Shown piece after piece: positions 50,626 to 59,103 of a DNA stretch of 64,000 nucleotides (position 1 is its first letter; each line of letters begins with the position of its first letter). The translations under genes were made by a program, and so were the position numbers. The notes beneath the pieces were generated by a model. It saw only the letters and a program-made list of their open reading frames with translations, was not told the origin of the DNA and ran no database searches. Location of the stretch: contig JANLFV010000003.1 of assembly GCA_024653345.1 (NCBI GenBank), positions 116,646 through 180,645 of the forward strand, in the 5' to 3' direction. Source of the DNA: Candidatus Acetothermia bacterium (lineage in GTDB: Bacteria; Bipolaricaulota; Bipolaricaulia; RBG-16-55-9; JANLFV01).

Positions 50626-53070
50626 ATGAGACTGGAAAGAGTCATTGAAGCAACCGAGGGACCGTTCCGGCTCGAGGCTGGGCGGCTGGCCCGCCAGGCC
50701 GACGGCTCGGTCCTGGTCACCTTCGGGGATACGAAGGTCCTGGCCACGGCCACGCGCGGGGAGGTCGAGGAGCTCGACTACTTCCCGCTGGTCGTGGACT
50801 ACGAGGAGAAGTTTTACGCCGGGGGGAAGATCCCCGGCGGGTTCTTCAAGCGTGAGGGGAAGCCCTCGGACGAGGCGGTCCTCCACGCCCGGCTGATCGA
50901 CCGCCCGATCCGACCGCTCTTCCCCTGCGGCTACTGGAACAGGGTCCATGTGGTGGCGACCGTCCTCTCGGCAGACAAGGATCGCCCGCCCGAGGTAGTG
51001 GGGATCCTCGGGGCCTCGACGGCCCTGCTGCTCAGCTCCGTCCCGTTCACCACGCCCGTGGCCGGGGTCCGGGTCGGGCGGGCCAACGGGCGGCTGATCG
51101 CCAACCCCACGGCCGCCGAGCGCGAGGCGAGCGACCTGGATATCGTCGTCGCGGGGACCGCGACGGCGGTGACCATGGTCGAGGGGACGATGAAGGAGCT
51201 CCCTGAGGGAGAAGTGATCGCGGCCCTGGAGTTCGCCCACTCCTACATCCGGGAGCTGTGCGCGTTCCAGGAGCGGTTCGTCTCCCAAGCGCAGGTGGAG
51301 AAGGTGGAAGTGGCCACCCCCGAGATCATGGAACTGAAGGAGCGGTTGAGCCGAGCGATCGGGGACCGGTTCCGCGAGCTCCGCGCGGCCCCGAACAAGC
51401 TGGCCCGCGAGGAGCTCCTCCGCACCATCAAGGAGGAGGCGCTGGCCGAGGTCCGCGCAGAGCTGGAAGGGACTGGGGCCGCGGAGGACCCTCAGCTGGA
51501 GCGGAACCTCTCCGAGGCCTTCGAGGAGTTGTTCCGGGAGTTCATCCGCCGGACGACGGTTGAGACCGGCGTGAGGATTGATAACCGCCGGCCTGAGGAG
51601 ATCCGCCCGATCTCGATCGAGGTCGGCATACTCCCGCGGGTCCACGGCTCGGCCCTCTTCACCAGGGGCGAGACCCAGAGCCTCGGGACCTGCACCTTAG
51701 GGACGACCCGCCAGGACGAGCAGATCATCGACCGGATGCTCGAGGAGGGCCGGAAGCGGTTCATGCTCCACTACAACTTCCCGCCATACTCCGTCGGGGA
51801 GGCCGGGAGGATGGGCCCCCCGAGCCGGCGGGAGATCGGCCACGGCCATCTCGCGGAGAACGCCCTCCAGGCGATCCTCCCCAGCGAGGAGGAGTTCCCC
51901 TACATCATCCGGGTCGTCTCGGAGGTCCTCGAGTCGAACGGCTCGAGCTCGATGGCCACCGTCTGCTCCTCCTCCCTGGCGATGATGGACGCCGGAGTCC
52001 CGCTCAAGGGCGCGGTGGCGGGGATCGCCCTCGGGCTGATCGAGGAGGGCCCGAAGCGCCTGATCCTCAGCGATATCGTGGGGATGGAAGACCACTACGG
52101 GGACATGGACTTCAAGGTCGCCGGGACGAGAAGGGGCGTGACGGCCTTCCAGCTCGATGTGAAGAGCGGTGGGCTGACCCGCGAGCTCCTCGAGGAGGCC
52201 CTCGCCCGGGCCCACAAGGCGCGAATGAAGATCCTGGACGAGATGGAGGCAGTCCTCCCGGCCCCCAGGCCGCGGCTCTCGCCTTACGCCCCGGTCCTGG
52301 AGGTCATCCATGTGAACCCGGACAAGCTCGGCCTGATCATCGGCCCGGGCGGGCGGACGATCCGCGGGATCATCGACAGGACCGAGACGGAGATCGACAT
52401 CGAGGACGACGGGACGGTCCGGATCTCCGGGCCGAACCGGCAGGCCGTCGCGGAGGCGATCGCCACGATCGAGGAGCTGACCGAGGAGCTGGAGGTCGGG
52501 AAGCGCTACCGCGGGAAGGTCACGAGGATCGAGCGCTACGGGGCCTTCGTCAAGCTCCCCAGCGGGGTCCGCGGGCTGATCCATGTCTCCGACCTCGCGA
52601 ACGGCTATGTGAAGAACGTCGAGGACATCGTCAAGCTCGGCGATGAGGTTACGGTCGAGGTGATCGCGATCAACGAGCTGGGCCGGCCCGACTTCCGCCG
52701 CGTCCCGGAGGAGGGGGAGGAGGCCCGGCCCGTGCCGCAGCGGCGCGAGGCCCAGCGGCCTCGCCGGGGCGGGCGGAGGAATGAGCAGGCGGCCGCACCC
52801 GCAGCACCGCCGCGGAAGAAGGAGCTCCAGGCCGGAGATGTCCTGACCGGGACGGTGAAGAACCTCGCCGAGTTCGGGGCGTTCGTCGAGCTGGACGACG
52901 GGGCCGGGGTCGGGCTGATCCACATCTCCGAGCTCTCCGACGAGTATGTGAAGCGCGTCGAGGACGTGGTCCGCCCGGGCGAGCGCGTGGCCGTCAAGGT
53001 CCTCAAGATCGACAACCGCGGCCGGATCTACCTCAAGCGGCTGGCCCGCGCGGACATCAAGGTCTCTTAG
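50626..53070 (+). CDS. pnp: Polynucleotide phosphorylase with two C-terminal S1 domains
   Basis: 814 aa, about 100 longer than typical PNPase. There are two RNase PH-like cores, a KH domain (near residues 557-605; IIGPGGRTIRGI) and a first S1 domain (624-695; GKRYRGKVTRIERYGAFVKL). An Arg/Ala/Pro-rich linker (about 698-730) leads to a second, complete S1 domain (733-810; GDVLTGTVKNLAEFGAFVEL). It degrades RNA 3' to 5' by phosphorolysis. The second S1 is unusual and should add RNA affinity. Confidence 0.95.
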   Translation: MRLERVIEATEGPFRLEAGRLARQADGSVLVTFGDTKVLATATRGEVEELDYFPLVVDYEEKFYAGGKIPGGFFKREGKPSDEAVLHARLIDRPIRPLFPCGYWNRVHVVATVLSADKDRPPEVVGILGASTALLLSSVPFTTPVAGVRVGRANGRLIANPTAAEREASDLDIVVAGTATAVTMVEGTMKELPEGEVIAALEFAHSYIRELCAFQERFVSQAQVEKVEVATPEIMELKERLSRAIGDRFRELRAAPNKLAREELLRTIKEEALAEVRAELEGTGAAEDPQLERNLSEAFEELFREFIRRTTVETGVRIDNRRPEEIRPISIEVGILPRVHGSALFTRGETQSLGTCTLGTTRQDEQIIDRMLEEGRKRFMLHYNFPPYSVGEAGRMGPPSRREIGHGHLAENALQAILPSEEEFPYIIRVVSEVLESNGSSSMATVCSSSLAMMDAGVPLKGAVAGIALGLIEEGPKRLILSDIVGMEDHYGDMDFKVAGTRRGVTAFQLDVKSGGLTRELLEEALARAHKARMKILDEMEAVLPAPRPRLSPYAPVLEVIHVNPDKLGLIIGPGGRTIRGIIDRTETEIDIEDDGTVRISGPNRQAVAEAIATIEELTEELEVGKRYRGKVTRIERYGAFVKLPSGVRGLIHVSDLANGYVKNVEDIVKLGDEVTVEVIAINELGRPDFRRVPEEGEEARPVPQRREAQRPRRGGRRNEQAAAPAAPPRKKELQAGDVLTGTVKNLAEFGAFVELDDGAGVGLIHISELSDEYVKRVEDVVRPGERVAVKVLKIDNRGRIYLKRLARADIKVS

Positions 53071-54333
53071 GTGAAGGAGCTCTATCCGGGCTGCTCGAGA
53101 GGTGAGCTGGCGAACGGGCTGGTGGTGATCGCCGAGACCCGCGACCGGCGGCCCCTCTCTCTGGGCCTTTGGGTCCGGGCCGGGAGCCGGGACGAGCCGG
53201 AGGAGCGGGCCGGCGCGGCCCACTTCCTCGAGCACCTCCTCTTCAAGGGGACTGCGAACCGGACGGCCTTCCAGATCGCGGAGGAGATCGACTCCCTCGG
53301 CGGGGTGGTCAACGGCGCCACCCACGAGGAATACACGCTCCTCTATGTCAATGTCCTCTCGGAGCACCTCGAGCGGGCGCTTGACATCCTCGCCGACCTC
53401 GTCCGGAACCCGCTCCTCCGCGAGGCGGACATCGAGCGGGAGAAGGGCGTGGTCCTCGAGGAGATCCGGATGGTCGAGGACAACCCCCAGGAGAAGATCT
53501 TCGACCTGTTCATCGAGCGGAGCTGGAAGGATCGCCACCCCCTCAGCCGGCCGGTCCTGGGGAGGGCGGAGACGGTCAAGCGGCTCTCCCGGGCCGACCT
53601 GCTCGAGCAGTTCGCGCTCTACGCCCCTACGAACATGGTCCTCGTGGGGGTCGGGGGGATCGAGTTCGGCCAGCTCGCGGAGCTGGCGGAGAAGAAGTTG
53701 GGTGACTCCACGAAGCGGGCCGCCCCGCCGGAGCGGCGGCCGCCCGCGCCCCAGCGTCACTTCCACCTCGAGGACCGCGACTCTCAGCAGGCCCACCTCT
53801 GCCTCGGCGCGGAGGGGCTGGCACGGGCCGACGAGCGCCGCTATGCCCTCGAGGTGATGAACGCGATCCTGGGGAGCGGGATGAGCTCCCGGCTCTTCAA
53901 GCGGATCCGCGAGGAGCTCGGCCTGGCCTACGCCGTCTTCAGTATGCCCAACTACTACCTCGACAGCGGCCTCTTCCTCATCTACATCGGGACCGAGCCG
54001 CGCAATGCCCCGCGGACGGTCGAGATCGCCCTCGAGGAGGTCGAGCGCCTCCGGCGGGAGCCGGTGAGCCCGGAGCGCTTGAAGCTGGCCAAGGAGAAGC
54101 TGAAGGGGAACCTCCTCCTCGGCCTGGAGAGCAGCCAGGCAAGGATGGTCCGCCTCGGCCTAGGCGAGCTATACGACCTCCACATGGCCACAGAGGATGT
54201 GATCGCCCGGATCGAGAGCGTGACCGCCGCCGATGTGCAGGAGGTGGCCTGCGAGACCTTCGCCCGGCCGCTCTCGCTCACGGCCCTCGGGCCGGAGAAG
54301 CCGCTCCGGGAGCTGGAGAGATTCTTCAGCTAG
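53071..54333 (+). CDS. M16-family zinc metallopeptidase (processing peptidase-like)
   Basis: 420 aa. The inverted zinc motif HFLEH is near residues 51-55 with the downstream Glu about 75 residues on (EEYTLLYV region, EKGVVLEEIRM). The C-terminal half has the RIREELGLAYAV block. It probably degrades peptides. The GTG start immediately follows the pnp stop with no gap, a common arrangement (pnp then M16) in bacteria. Confidence 0.92.
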   Translation: MKELYPGCSRGELANGLVVIAETRDRRPLSLGLWVRAGSRDEPEERAGAAHFLEHLLFKGTANRTAFQIAEEIDSLGGVVNGATHEEYTLLYVNVLSEHLERALDILADLVRNPLLREADIEREKGVVLEEIRMVEDNPQEKIFDLFIERSWKDRHPLSRPVLGRAETVKRLSRADLLEQFALYAPTNMVLVGVGGIEFGQLAELAEKKLGDSTKRAAPPERRPPAPQRHFHLEDRDSQQAHLCLGAEGLARADERRYALEVMNAILGSGMSSRLFKRIREELGLAYAVFSMPNYYLDSGLFLIYIGTEPRNAPRTVEIALEEVERLRREPVSPERLKLAKEKLKGNLLLGLESSQARMVRLGLGELYDLHMATEDVIARIESVTAADVQEVACETFARPLSLTALGPEKPLRELERFFS

Positions 54334-54736
54334 ATGGGCGACTGCATCTTCTGCCGCCCGCCGCGAGGCCGAGGGCCACATCGTCTACGAGAACGAGCGC
54401 GCGCTCGCCTTCCTCGACATCAACCCCCTCACGCGCGGCCATACTCTAGTCATTCCCAAGGAACACTACCCCGATCTATTCGGGATTCCGCCGGAGGATT
54501 GGCAGGCCGTGGCCCGCGCGGGCCAGCGGGTGGCACGGGCGATCCTGAAGGGCTTGGGGGCCGAGGGGCTCAACCTCCTCCAATCGAACGGCCCGCTCGC
54601 GGGCCAGGAGGTCTTCCACTTCCATCTCCACCTCATCCCCCGCTACCGGGGCGACGGCCTCCGCCTCGGCCACCCCAGCTTCTACGAAGAGAAGGACTTC
54701 CCCGGCACGGCCCGGAGGATCAGAGAAGCGCTGTAG
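54334..54736 (+). pseudogene. HIT-family nucleotide hydrolase, frameshifted near the N-terminus
   Basis: The N-terminus MGDCIFCR starts at the ATG at 54334. The rest (REAEGHIVYENERALAFLD... to the HIT motif HFHLHLIPR and a normal C-terminus) is in another frame. The switch falls between 54355 and 54362, in a CGC/CCG repeat. Intact, it would be an about 135-aa HIT hydrolase. A 1-nt gain or 2-nt loss, real or a sequencing error in the G+C-rich run, explains the pattern. It follows the M16 gene directly. Confidence 0.85.
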
Positions 54737-54773
54737 CATATAATCGAGCGCAGCCTGCGACGAGCCACTCGGG

Positions 54774-54801
54774 TTGACCCTCGCTCCCCAGGGGCTATAC
54801 T
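54774..54801 (+). promoter_or_regulatory. Promoter of the cas6/toxin-antitoxin run
   Basis: TTGACC (54774-54779), 16-nt spacer, TATACT (54796-54801). The predicted start is near 54808, about 20 nt before the cas6 ATG with its GGAGG-rich leader. Confidence 0.6.
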
Positions 54802-54826
54802 TTTGGGGAGGAAGGGGCGAGCAGGG

Positions 54827-55590
54827 ATGAGGATCGCGATCGAACTGGCCTCAGCCGAAGCCGATGGCACACTCAGCCTCCCCCTCCAATACAACAGCGA
54901 GGTCCAGGGGCTGATCCACAAGAACGTCGATAAAGTTCTGGCTAACCGAATCCACGACCAGGGGACACCTCTGGGGAAGCGGCAGTTCCGCTTCTTCACC
55001 TTCAGCCGCCTCTCGGGGAAGTATCGAATTGATGGCGATCTCATCGAGTTCTCCGGGCCGGTCCGGCTCCGCATCGGTTCGGTCCACGAGGAGCTCCTCG
55101 AATCGCTGGCCCTCCACCTGCTGCGGGAGCCGCTGGTTCAGCTAGGGAAGGAGGAGTGCGAGGTGCGGAGGCTCGAGGTCGAGCCGCTCCCCAGGATCTT
55201 GCGGCCGACGGTGGTCCGGACGCTCTCCCCGATCACGGCCTACCGGACCCTCTATACGGCCGAGGGCCGGAGGAAGACCTACTATTTCAATCCCTCGAAG
55301 GGGAATGGGAGGAGCTGCTCTTGGCGAACCTCCGAAGGAAGGCTTCAGCCCTCGGCTGGGGGAAGGAGCGGCTGGCAGCCCTCGAGGGGGCGCGGATTGG
55401 ACCTTTTCGGGTGGGGAAGCAGGACCTGCGGGTCCTGGAGTATCGCGGGACGGTGATCAAGGGCTGGACCGGCCTCTATGAACTGGACCTCCCGGAGCCG
55501 TTCTTCTTATTGGCTTATGACTCCGGGCTGGGGTCGAAGAACAGCCAGGGGTTCGGGATGGTGGAGGTGGTCGATGCCCAGAAGGCATGA
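54827..55590 (+). pseudogene. cas6: CRISPR repeat endoribonuclease Cas6, frameshifted
   Basis: The first part (MRIAIELASAEADGTLSLPLQYN... TYYFNPS) and the second part (EGEWEELLLANLRRK... to the Gly-rich motif GLGSKNSQGFGMVEV) are both clear Cas6 but lie in different frames. The switch is near 55297-55303; adding one base there restores a protein of about 254 aa, normal for Cas6. It would cut pre-crRNA. It stands 2.3 kb from the other cas genes with toxin-antitoxin genes between. Confidence 0.85.
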
Positions 55591-55960
55591 GGACTGGCTG
55601 AGGCAGGCGAAGCGGAAGCTCGATTCGGCTCGCTGGGATCTCCAAGGGGCCTTTTATGAGGACGCCTGTTTCTCCGCCCATCAAGCGGCGGAGTTAGCGG
55701 CCAAGGCGCTCTTGGAGAGCCAGGGTCGGGTCGAGACCGGCCATTCGGTGCAGGCTCTATTGAAGAAAGCGGGCGTCTCTGAGGCGAGACTCCTGGGCGG
55801 AGGGCGGACCCTCGACCGCTATTACATCCCCACGCGCTACCCCAATGGGTTCCCTTCAGGAGCGCCGATGGATTACTACGATGAGCCGACGGCTCAGGAG
55901 GCGATCGAGCTTGCAGCGCGTATTGTCGAGTTCGTTGAGCAGCAGATTGCCGGACTATGA
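55574..55960 (+). CDS. HEPN-domain protein (toxin-like, HEPN/MNT pair)
   Basis: 128 aa from the ATG inside the end of cas6. The HEPN pattern is WLRQAKRKLDSARWDL, then FSAHQAAELAAKALL, then a possible RxxxxH element (RVETGH). Such proteins are RNases paired with a minimal nucleotidyltransferase antitoxin that modifies them. The next gene encodes that partner and overlaps it by about 14 nt. Confidence 0.8.
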   Translation: MPRRHEDWLRQAKRKLDSARWDLQGAFYEDACFSAHQAAELAAKALLESQGRVETGHSVQALLKKAGVSEARLLGGGRTLDRYYIPTRYPNGFPSGAPMDYYDEPTAQEAIELAARIVEFVEQQIAGL

Positions 55961-56366
55961 ACACCTGGAGACGCTGGTCTCATTCGTTGAGCGGGCTCAG
56001 GAGAAGCTTCATCCGGCTGCTCTCATCCTCTTCGGCTCACTGACGAAAGGGAACTACTATCTTGACAGCGATGCCGACATCTGTGTGATTCTCGCGCAGC
56101 CGGAGGTGAGCTGGGGCGAAGGCTACAAGCAGGTGGCACCGTTTGATCCCGAGGGCGTAGTCCAACCGCTGGTCTACGGGACAGAGCAGTTTCTGAAGAT
56201 GGTGCGGGATGCCAACGGTCTGGCCTTGGAGGTCTGTCATGACGGCTGGGTCCTGGCAGGCGATGAGGGCTACATCCAGCGCCTCGAGGAAGCTTTCGCG
56301 GAAGCGAAGCGACACTTCGGCCTGGAGAAGACCGAAAGCGGGTGGCTGATGCGGAAGGAGGGGTGA
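55947..56366 (+). CDS. Minimal nucleotidyltransferase (MNT) antitoxin-like protein
   Basis: About 139 aa. The Pol-beta nucleotidyltransferase motif is LILFGSLTKGNYYLDSDADI (GS...DxD) near residue 28. The start is uncertain: TTG at 55947 overlaps the HEPN gene by 14 nt, and TTG at 55935 is the alternative. No ATG suits. In characterised HEPN/MNT systems the MNT protein adds AMP to the HEPN toxin. Confidence 0.8.
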   Translation: MPDYEHLETLVSFVERAQEKLHPAALILFGSLTKGNYYLDSDADICVILAQPEVSWGEGYKQVAPFDPEGVVQPLVYGTEQFLKMVRDANGLALEVCHDGWVLAGDEGYIQRLEEAFAEAKRHFGLEKTESGWLMRKEG

Positions 56367-56368
56367 TT

Positions 56369-56602
56369 ATGCAGATCCAGGGGCTGGATCGGATCACCTT
56401 CGATCCGCAGATCATGGGCGGGAGGGCCTGCAGCCGCGGGATGCCGATCACCGCCTCACTCATCCTGAACCTGGTGGTCAACGGGATGACCAGCGAAGAG
56501 ATCATCCGGGAGTATCCAGACCTTGAGCTGGAGGACATCCGGCAAGCGTTGAAATACGCGGCCTGGTTGGCCGAGGATCGTCTCTACGAGGTGAAGGTCT
56601 AG
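56369..56602 (+). CDS. DUF433 antitoxin-like protein
   Basis: 77 aa. It begins MQIQGLDRITFDPQIMGGRA, with GMPITASLILNLVVNGMTSEEIIREYP and a C-terminal helix LEDIRQALKYAAWLAE, the DUF433 pattern. GGAGGGG lies 5 nt before the ATG. DUF433 proteins pair with DUF5615 PIN-like toxins, which is the next gene, 2 nt away. Confidence 0.88.
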   Translation: MQIQGLDRITFDPQIMGGRACSRGMPITASLILNLVVNGMTSEEIIREYPDLELEDIRQALKYAAWLAEDRLYEVKV

Positions 56603-56604
56603 GG

Positions 56605-56841
56605 GTGAAGTTCCTAGCGGATATGGGGATTCCAATGGGCAGCGTGGCGCACTTGCGTCGGCTGGGCTATAACATCGCCCACTTGCGCGAGCAGGGACTG
56701 CAGAGGTTGCTCGACCCCGAAATCCTAGAGAAGGCCCGTGATGAGGGGCGGGTGTTGCAGCAAGCGGCGACTGGCCTGGCTCAAGGGGCAACTGTATCCG
56801 TGCGCGAGGGCCAGATCCGCGTGCGCACGCTGCCGATCTAA
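56605..56841 (+). CDS. DUF5615 PIN-like toxin, internally deleted
   Basis: 78 aa, against about 110-120 aa for the family. The N-terminal half (MKFLADMGIPMGSVAHLRRLGY... DPEILEKARDEGRV) and the last 25 residues (GATVSVREGQIRVRTLPI) are typical. The middle third, which carries the acidic PIN residues (usually a T-x-D-x-D-F stretch), is missing at about residue 51. The frame is kept. Loss of the catalytic acid residues should inactivate the toxin while the antitoxin gene is intact. Confidence 0.78.
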   Translation: MKFLADMGIPMGSVAHLRRLGYNIAHLREQGLQRLLDPEILEKARDEGRVLQQAATGLAQGATVSVREGQIRVRTLPI

Positions 56842-56855
56842 GAGGCGATAGCAGC

Positions 56856-57680
56856 ATGAGGCTCGCCAAACTCACCGAGGCGGAGATCAAGCGGCGGTGC
56901 GACGAGCAGGTCTGGCAGCGTGGGGAGGACTATTATCGCTCCGGGCGGGTCCGGCGCTGCCTGAAGAGTGCGCGCGGTCTCCAGGCCCAAGTCCACGGCA
57001 CGACGGTCTACGATGTGCGCATCACCGAACGCCGGGGGAAGCTGATCGCGATCTGCACCTGCCCCTTCGCCCAGAGCTGGGAGGGCTACTGCAAGCATAT
57101 CGTCGCGACGCTCTTGGCCTGGCTCGAAGAACCGGAGCGCTTTGTCTCCACCGAGGGCTTTCAAGGGACGCTCAAGAAGAAGACGAAAGGCGAGCTGGTC
57201 GAGATCCTGAGCCGGATCTGTGAGGCCTATCCCCGGATCGCTCAGGACTTTCTCGGGGTCGGCGAGCGGGAGTTCAATCCTCGGGCAGCGGTGGAGGAGG
57301 TCTTGGAAGCGTCTTTGGATGAATGCACTCCCCCGGAGCTGATGCGCCGGCTGGAGCCGATCGCTTCGCGGGCGGAGGCTGCCCTCGCCCGAGGCGATGC
57401 GGAGCTGGCCCGCCGGGTCTACTACGAGCTGATCTTGGGGTGTTTGGCTGTCGACGAAGAATATGGCAGCACCGAGATCTTTCCCGCGAACCTGGTCTAT
57501 ACCTACGCCCAGGGGTATCAGGAGGCCGTGGAGGCCGACCCCGCGCGGGCGGAGAAGGCGGCGGTGATCCTGGAGGAGATCGCCCGGATGGAGAAGAGCG
57601 AGCTGGTCGAGCTCGAGGGGGTCTACTTCGACGAGCTCCGCAGGCTGCTTGGGCGAGCGGAGAAGAAGAGGGCAAGTTGA
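56856..57680 (+). CDS. SWIM zinc-finger domain protein
   Basis: 274 aa. The SWIM motif is CTCPFAQSWEGYCKHIVATLL (C-x-C-x9-C-x-H) near residues 66-86. The remainder is helical with no motif I recognise. SWIM domains bind DNA or protein partners. The C-terminal half (about 100-274) may be a helical repeat. It is the last high-G+C gene before the cas cassette. Confidence 0.75.
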   Translation: MRLAKLTEAEIKRRCDEQVWQRGEDYYRSGRVRRCLKSARGLQAQVHGTTVYDVRITERRGKLIAICTCPFAQSWEGYCKHIVATLLAWLEEPERFVSTEGFQGTLKKKTKGELVEILSRICEAYPRIAQDFLGVGEREFNPRAAVEEVLEASLDECTPPELMRRLEPIASRAEAALARGDAELARRVYYELILGCLAVDEEYGSTEIFPANLVYTYAQGYQEAVEADPARAEKAAVILEEIARMEKSELVELEGVYFDELRRLLGRAEKKRAS

Positions 57681-57712
57681 GGGCCGGGTTGGGAGAATTA
57701 GCATCGCAGACC

Positions 57713-57741
57713 TTGGCATACTTGTGGTCAGCGACTATAAT
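57713..57741 (+). promoter_or_regulatory. Promoter upstream of the cas8-cas3 cassette
   Basis: TTGGCA (57713-57718), 17-nt spacer, perfect -10 TATAAT (57736-57741). It originally served the short reading frame at 57770 and is now the nearest promoter for the type I-B genes. Confidence 0.7.
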
Positions 57742-57769
57742 GGGATACCAGGGAGGCGATCCTTGGAGG

Positions 57770-57844
57770 ATGAAGCCACTGGAAGTGGACGGGCTGGTCT
57801 GGCAGGAGGGCCGGGTCTTCGCCTTCCTCAACACCTGGCTTTGA
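57770..57844 (+). pseudogene. Truncated small gene at the left edge of the cas cassette
   Basis: 24 codons (MKPLEVDGLVWQEGRVFAFL...) with a good SD (GGAGG) and a consensus promoter, but the frame stops at 57842-57844. Base composition changes right after (TTGAAATAAACC). It looks like the first exon-length piece of a resident gene cut by insertion of the cas cassette. A HicB-like or other small protein is possible; I cannot name it. Confidence 0.45.
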
Positions 57845-57897
57845 AATAAACCTCATGACCGCTCCTGTTGCGAAAGAAGTGAATGGCAGGTGCAATG

Positions 57898-59085
57898 ATG
57901 AGTGAGGTGCATCTGACCGGGCAACCTTTCATCGACGCAGGATTAGCAGCCCTGCTGAGCGCAGGGAAGGTTGATCGTTTGGAAGAGCTGTCCGCAGAGA
58001 GACTGGCCCAAGCATGTGAGGAACTCCAACGTGTCCTCCTCAGCGACCAAGCGCTGGGCATCGGTGTAGCAAAGTCGTTTGCCAAAGGGACGATGTCTCA
58101 GCTCTTCCCCAATAGCGAATTGGTCAGCCCTTCCAACTGGAAGGGCGAAACCGTGGAAGAAAAAGCCGAGAGCGTCCGCCGGAAGTTTCGTGAGGCACTT
58201 GTATCAGATCTGCAGAAGGCGCGAGCATCTCTACAAGCTGAGGACGGCGAGGAGGTCTGCTTTGCCTGCGGTGAACGCCGCCCGGCTGCGGCGATGGCGA
58301 CTGTGAGAAAGGCCAATATGCCTTTACTGGAAGGCATCGTCAATTTCTATCCTGCCTTCGCTTATGGCGTGCGCATCTGCGGCTTATGCGCGCTGGCGGT
58401 GCGATTCTTCCCGATGTCCGTTATGCGCACCGGCGTCTATAACCGCCTCTGGTTCTTGCATACGCAAGCACTTCCCATCGCCACTGCTGTTGCGCAAACC
58501 TACGGATGGGAGCATTTCAACCGTGCCATCGCTGCCAACGAATCCCTGGACTTCTTCGGCGCTTGGGCAACGGCAGGCAATGCAGGAACGGTGCTCTACT
58601 TGCTTTTTGAGTTACTGGAGCGCTTCGGTGACCAACTTCGCGGTGTTTGCCAAAATCCATTGCCGACCACGGCGTATCTTTTCCGCAACGACAACCGGGG
58701 CGGCTTCGTGCAGGCGTTGCCAATTCCTCATGAGCTAATGCCGTTCCTGGCAAAGTTGCAGGTTGCCTCGTCTAGTGCCTATCGGCGCCTCTGGTTTGAG
58801 CTGCTGCAAGTGCCCAGTGGCTTGGCAGAGAAAGAGCGGAAGGCGCGTATCGGGTTCGTTCAGTCTGTCGCCCAGAGGGTCTTAGACAGCCGTTCAATCA
58901 TTAATGAGTGCCTTGACGATGCCGCGCTTAGATTGCGTGGCGGTTGGGTCGGCCATCGCCTTTATCTCCAGGAGGTACGCAGGATGGCAACAGAGAAACT
59001 GGCTATTTTGGAGCAGCTGGGCATCTCTCTTGCCCAGAGCGCCGATGTCAAGAAGCATGTCAACGAGCTGCGAGCGGCACGTTGA
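57898..59085 (+). CDS. cas8b: Type I-B Cas8b1 (Cst1 family), N-terminal part; stops at an in-frame TGA
   Basis: 395 aa. It opens SEVHLTGQPFIDAGLAALL, the Cst1 N-terminus. A zinc ribbon is formed by C121/C124 (CFAC) and C161/C164 (CGLC). The frame ends at a TGA (59083-59085). The same frame continues at once (NELYGILLSYVRQGWLKHEEF...) to 59622, giving about 574 residues if read through, a normal Cas8b1 size. This is the large subunit of the type I-B Cascade. The start at 57898 has AGGTG upstream; ATGs at 57883 and 57895 are possible. Confidence 0.82.
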   Translation: MSEVHLTGQPFIDAGLAALLSAGKVDRLEELSAERLAQACEELQRVLLSDQALGIGVAKSFAKGTMSQLFPNSELVSPSNWKGETVEEKAESVRRKFREALVSDLQKARASLQAEDGEEVCFACGERRPAAAMATVRKANMPLLEGIVNFYPAFAYGVRICGLCALAVRFFPMSVMRTGVYNRLWFLHTQALPIATAVAQTYGWEHFNRAIAANESLDFFGAWATAGNAGTVLYLLFELLERFGDQLRGVCQNPLPTTAYLFRNDNRGGFVQALPIPHELMPFLAKLQVASSSAYRRLWFELLQVPSGLAEKERKARIGFVQSVAQRVLDSRSIINECLDDAALRLRGGWVGHRLYLQEVRRMATEKLAILEQLGISLAQSADVKKHVNELRAAR

Positions 59086-59103
59086 AATGAGCTTTATGGC
59101 ATA

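Noticed and set aside
54738..54744. TATAAT after the HIT gene as the cas6 promoter
   Set aside because: No -35 at a suitable distance, while TTGACC-16-TATACT lies closer to cas6.
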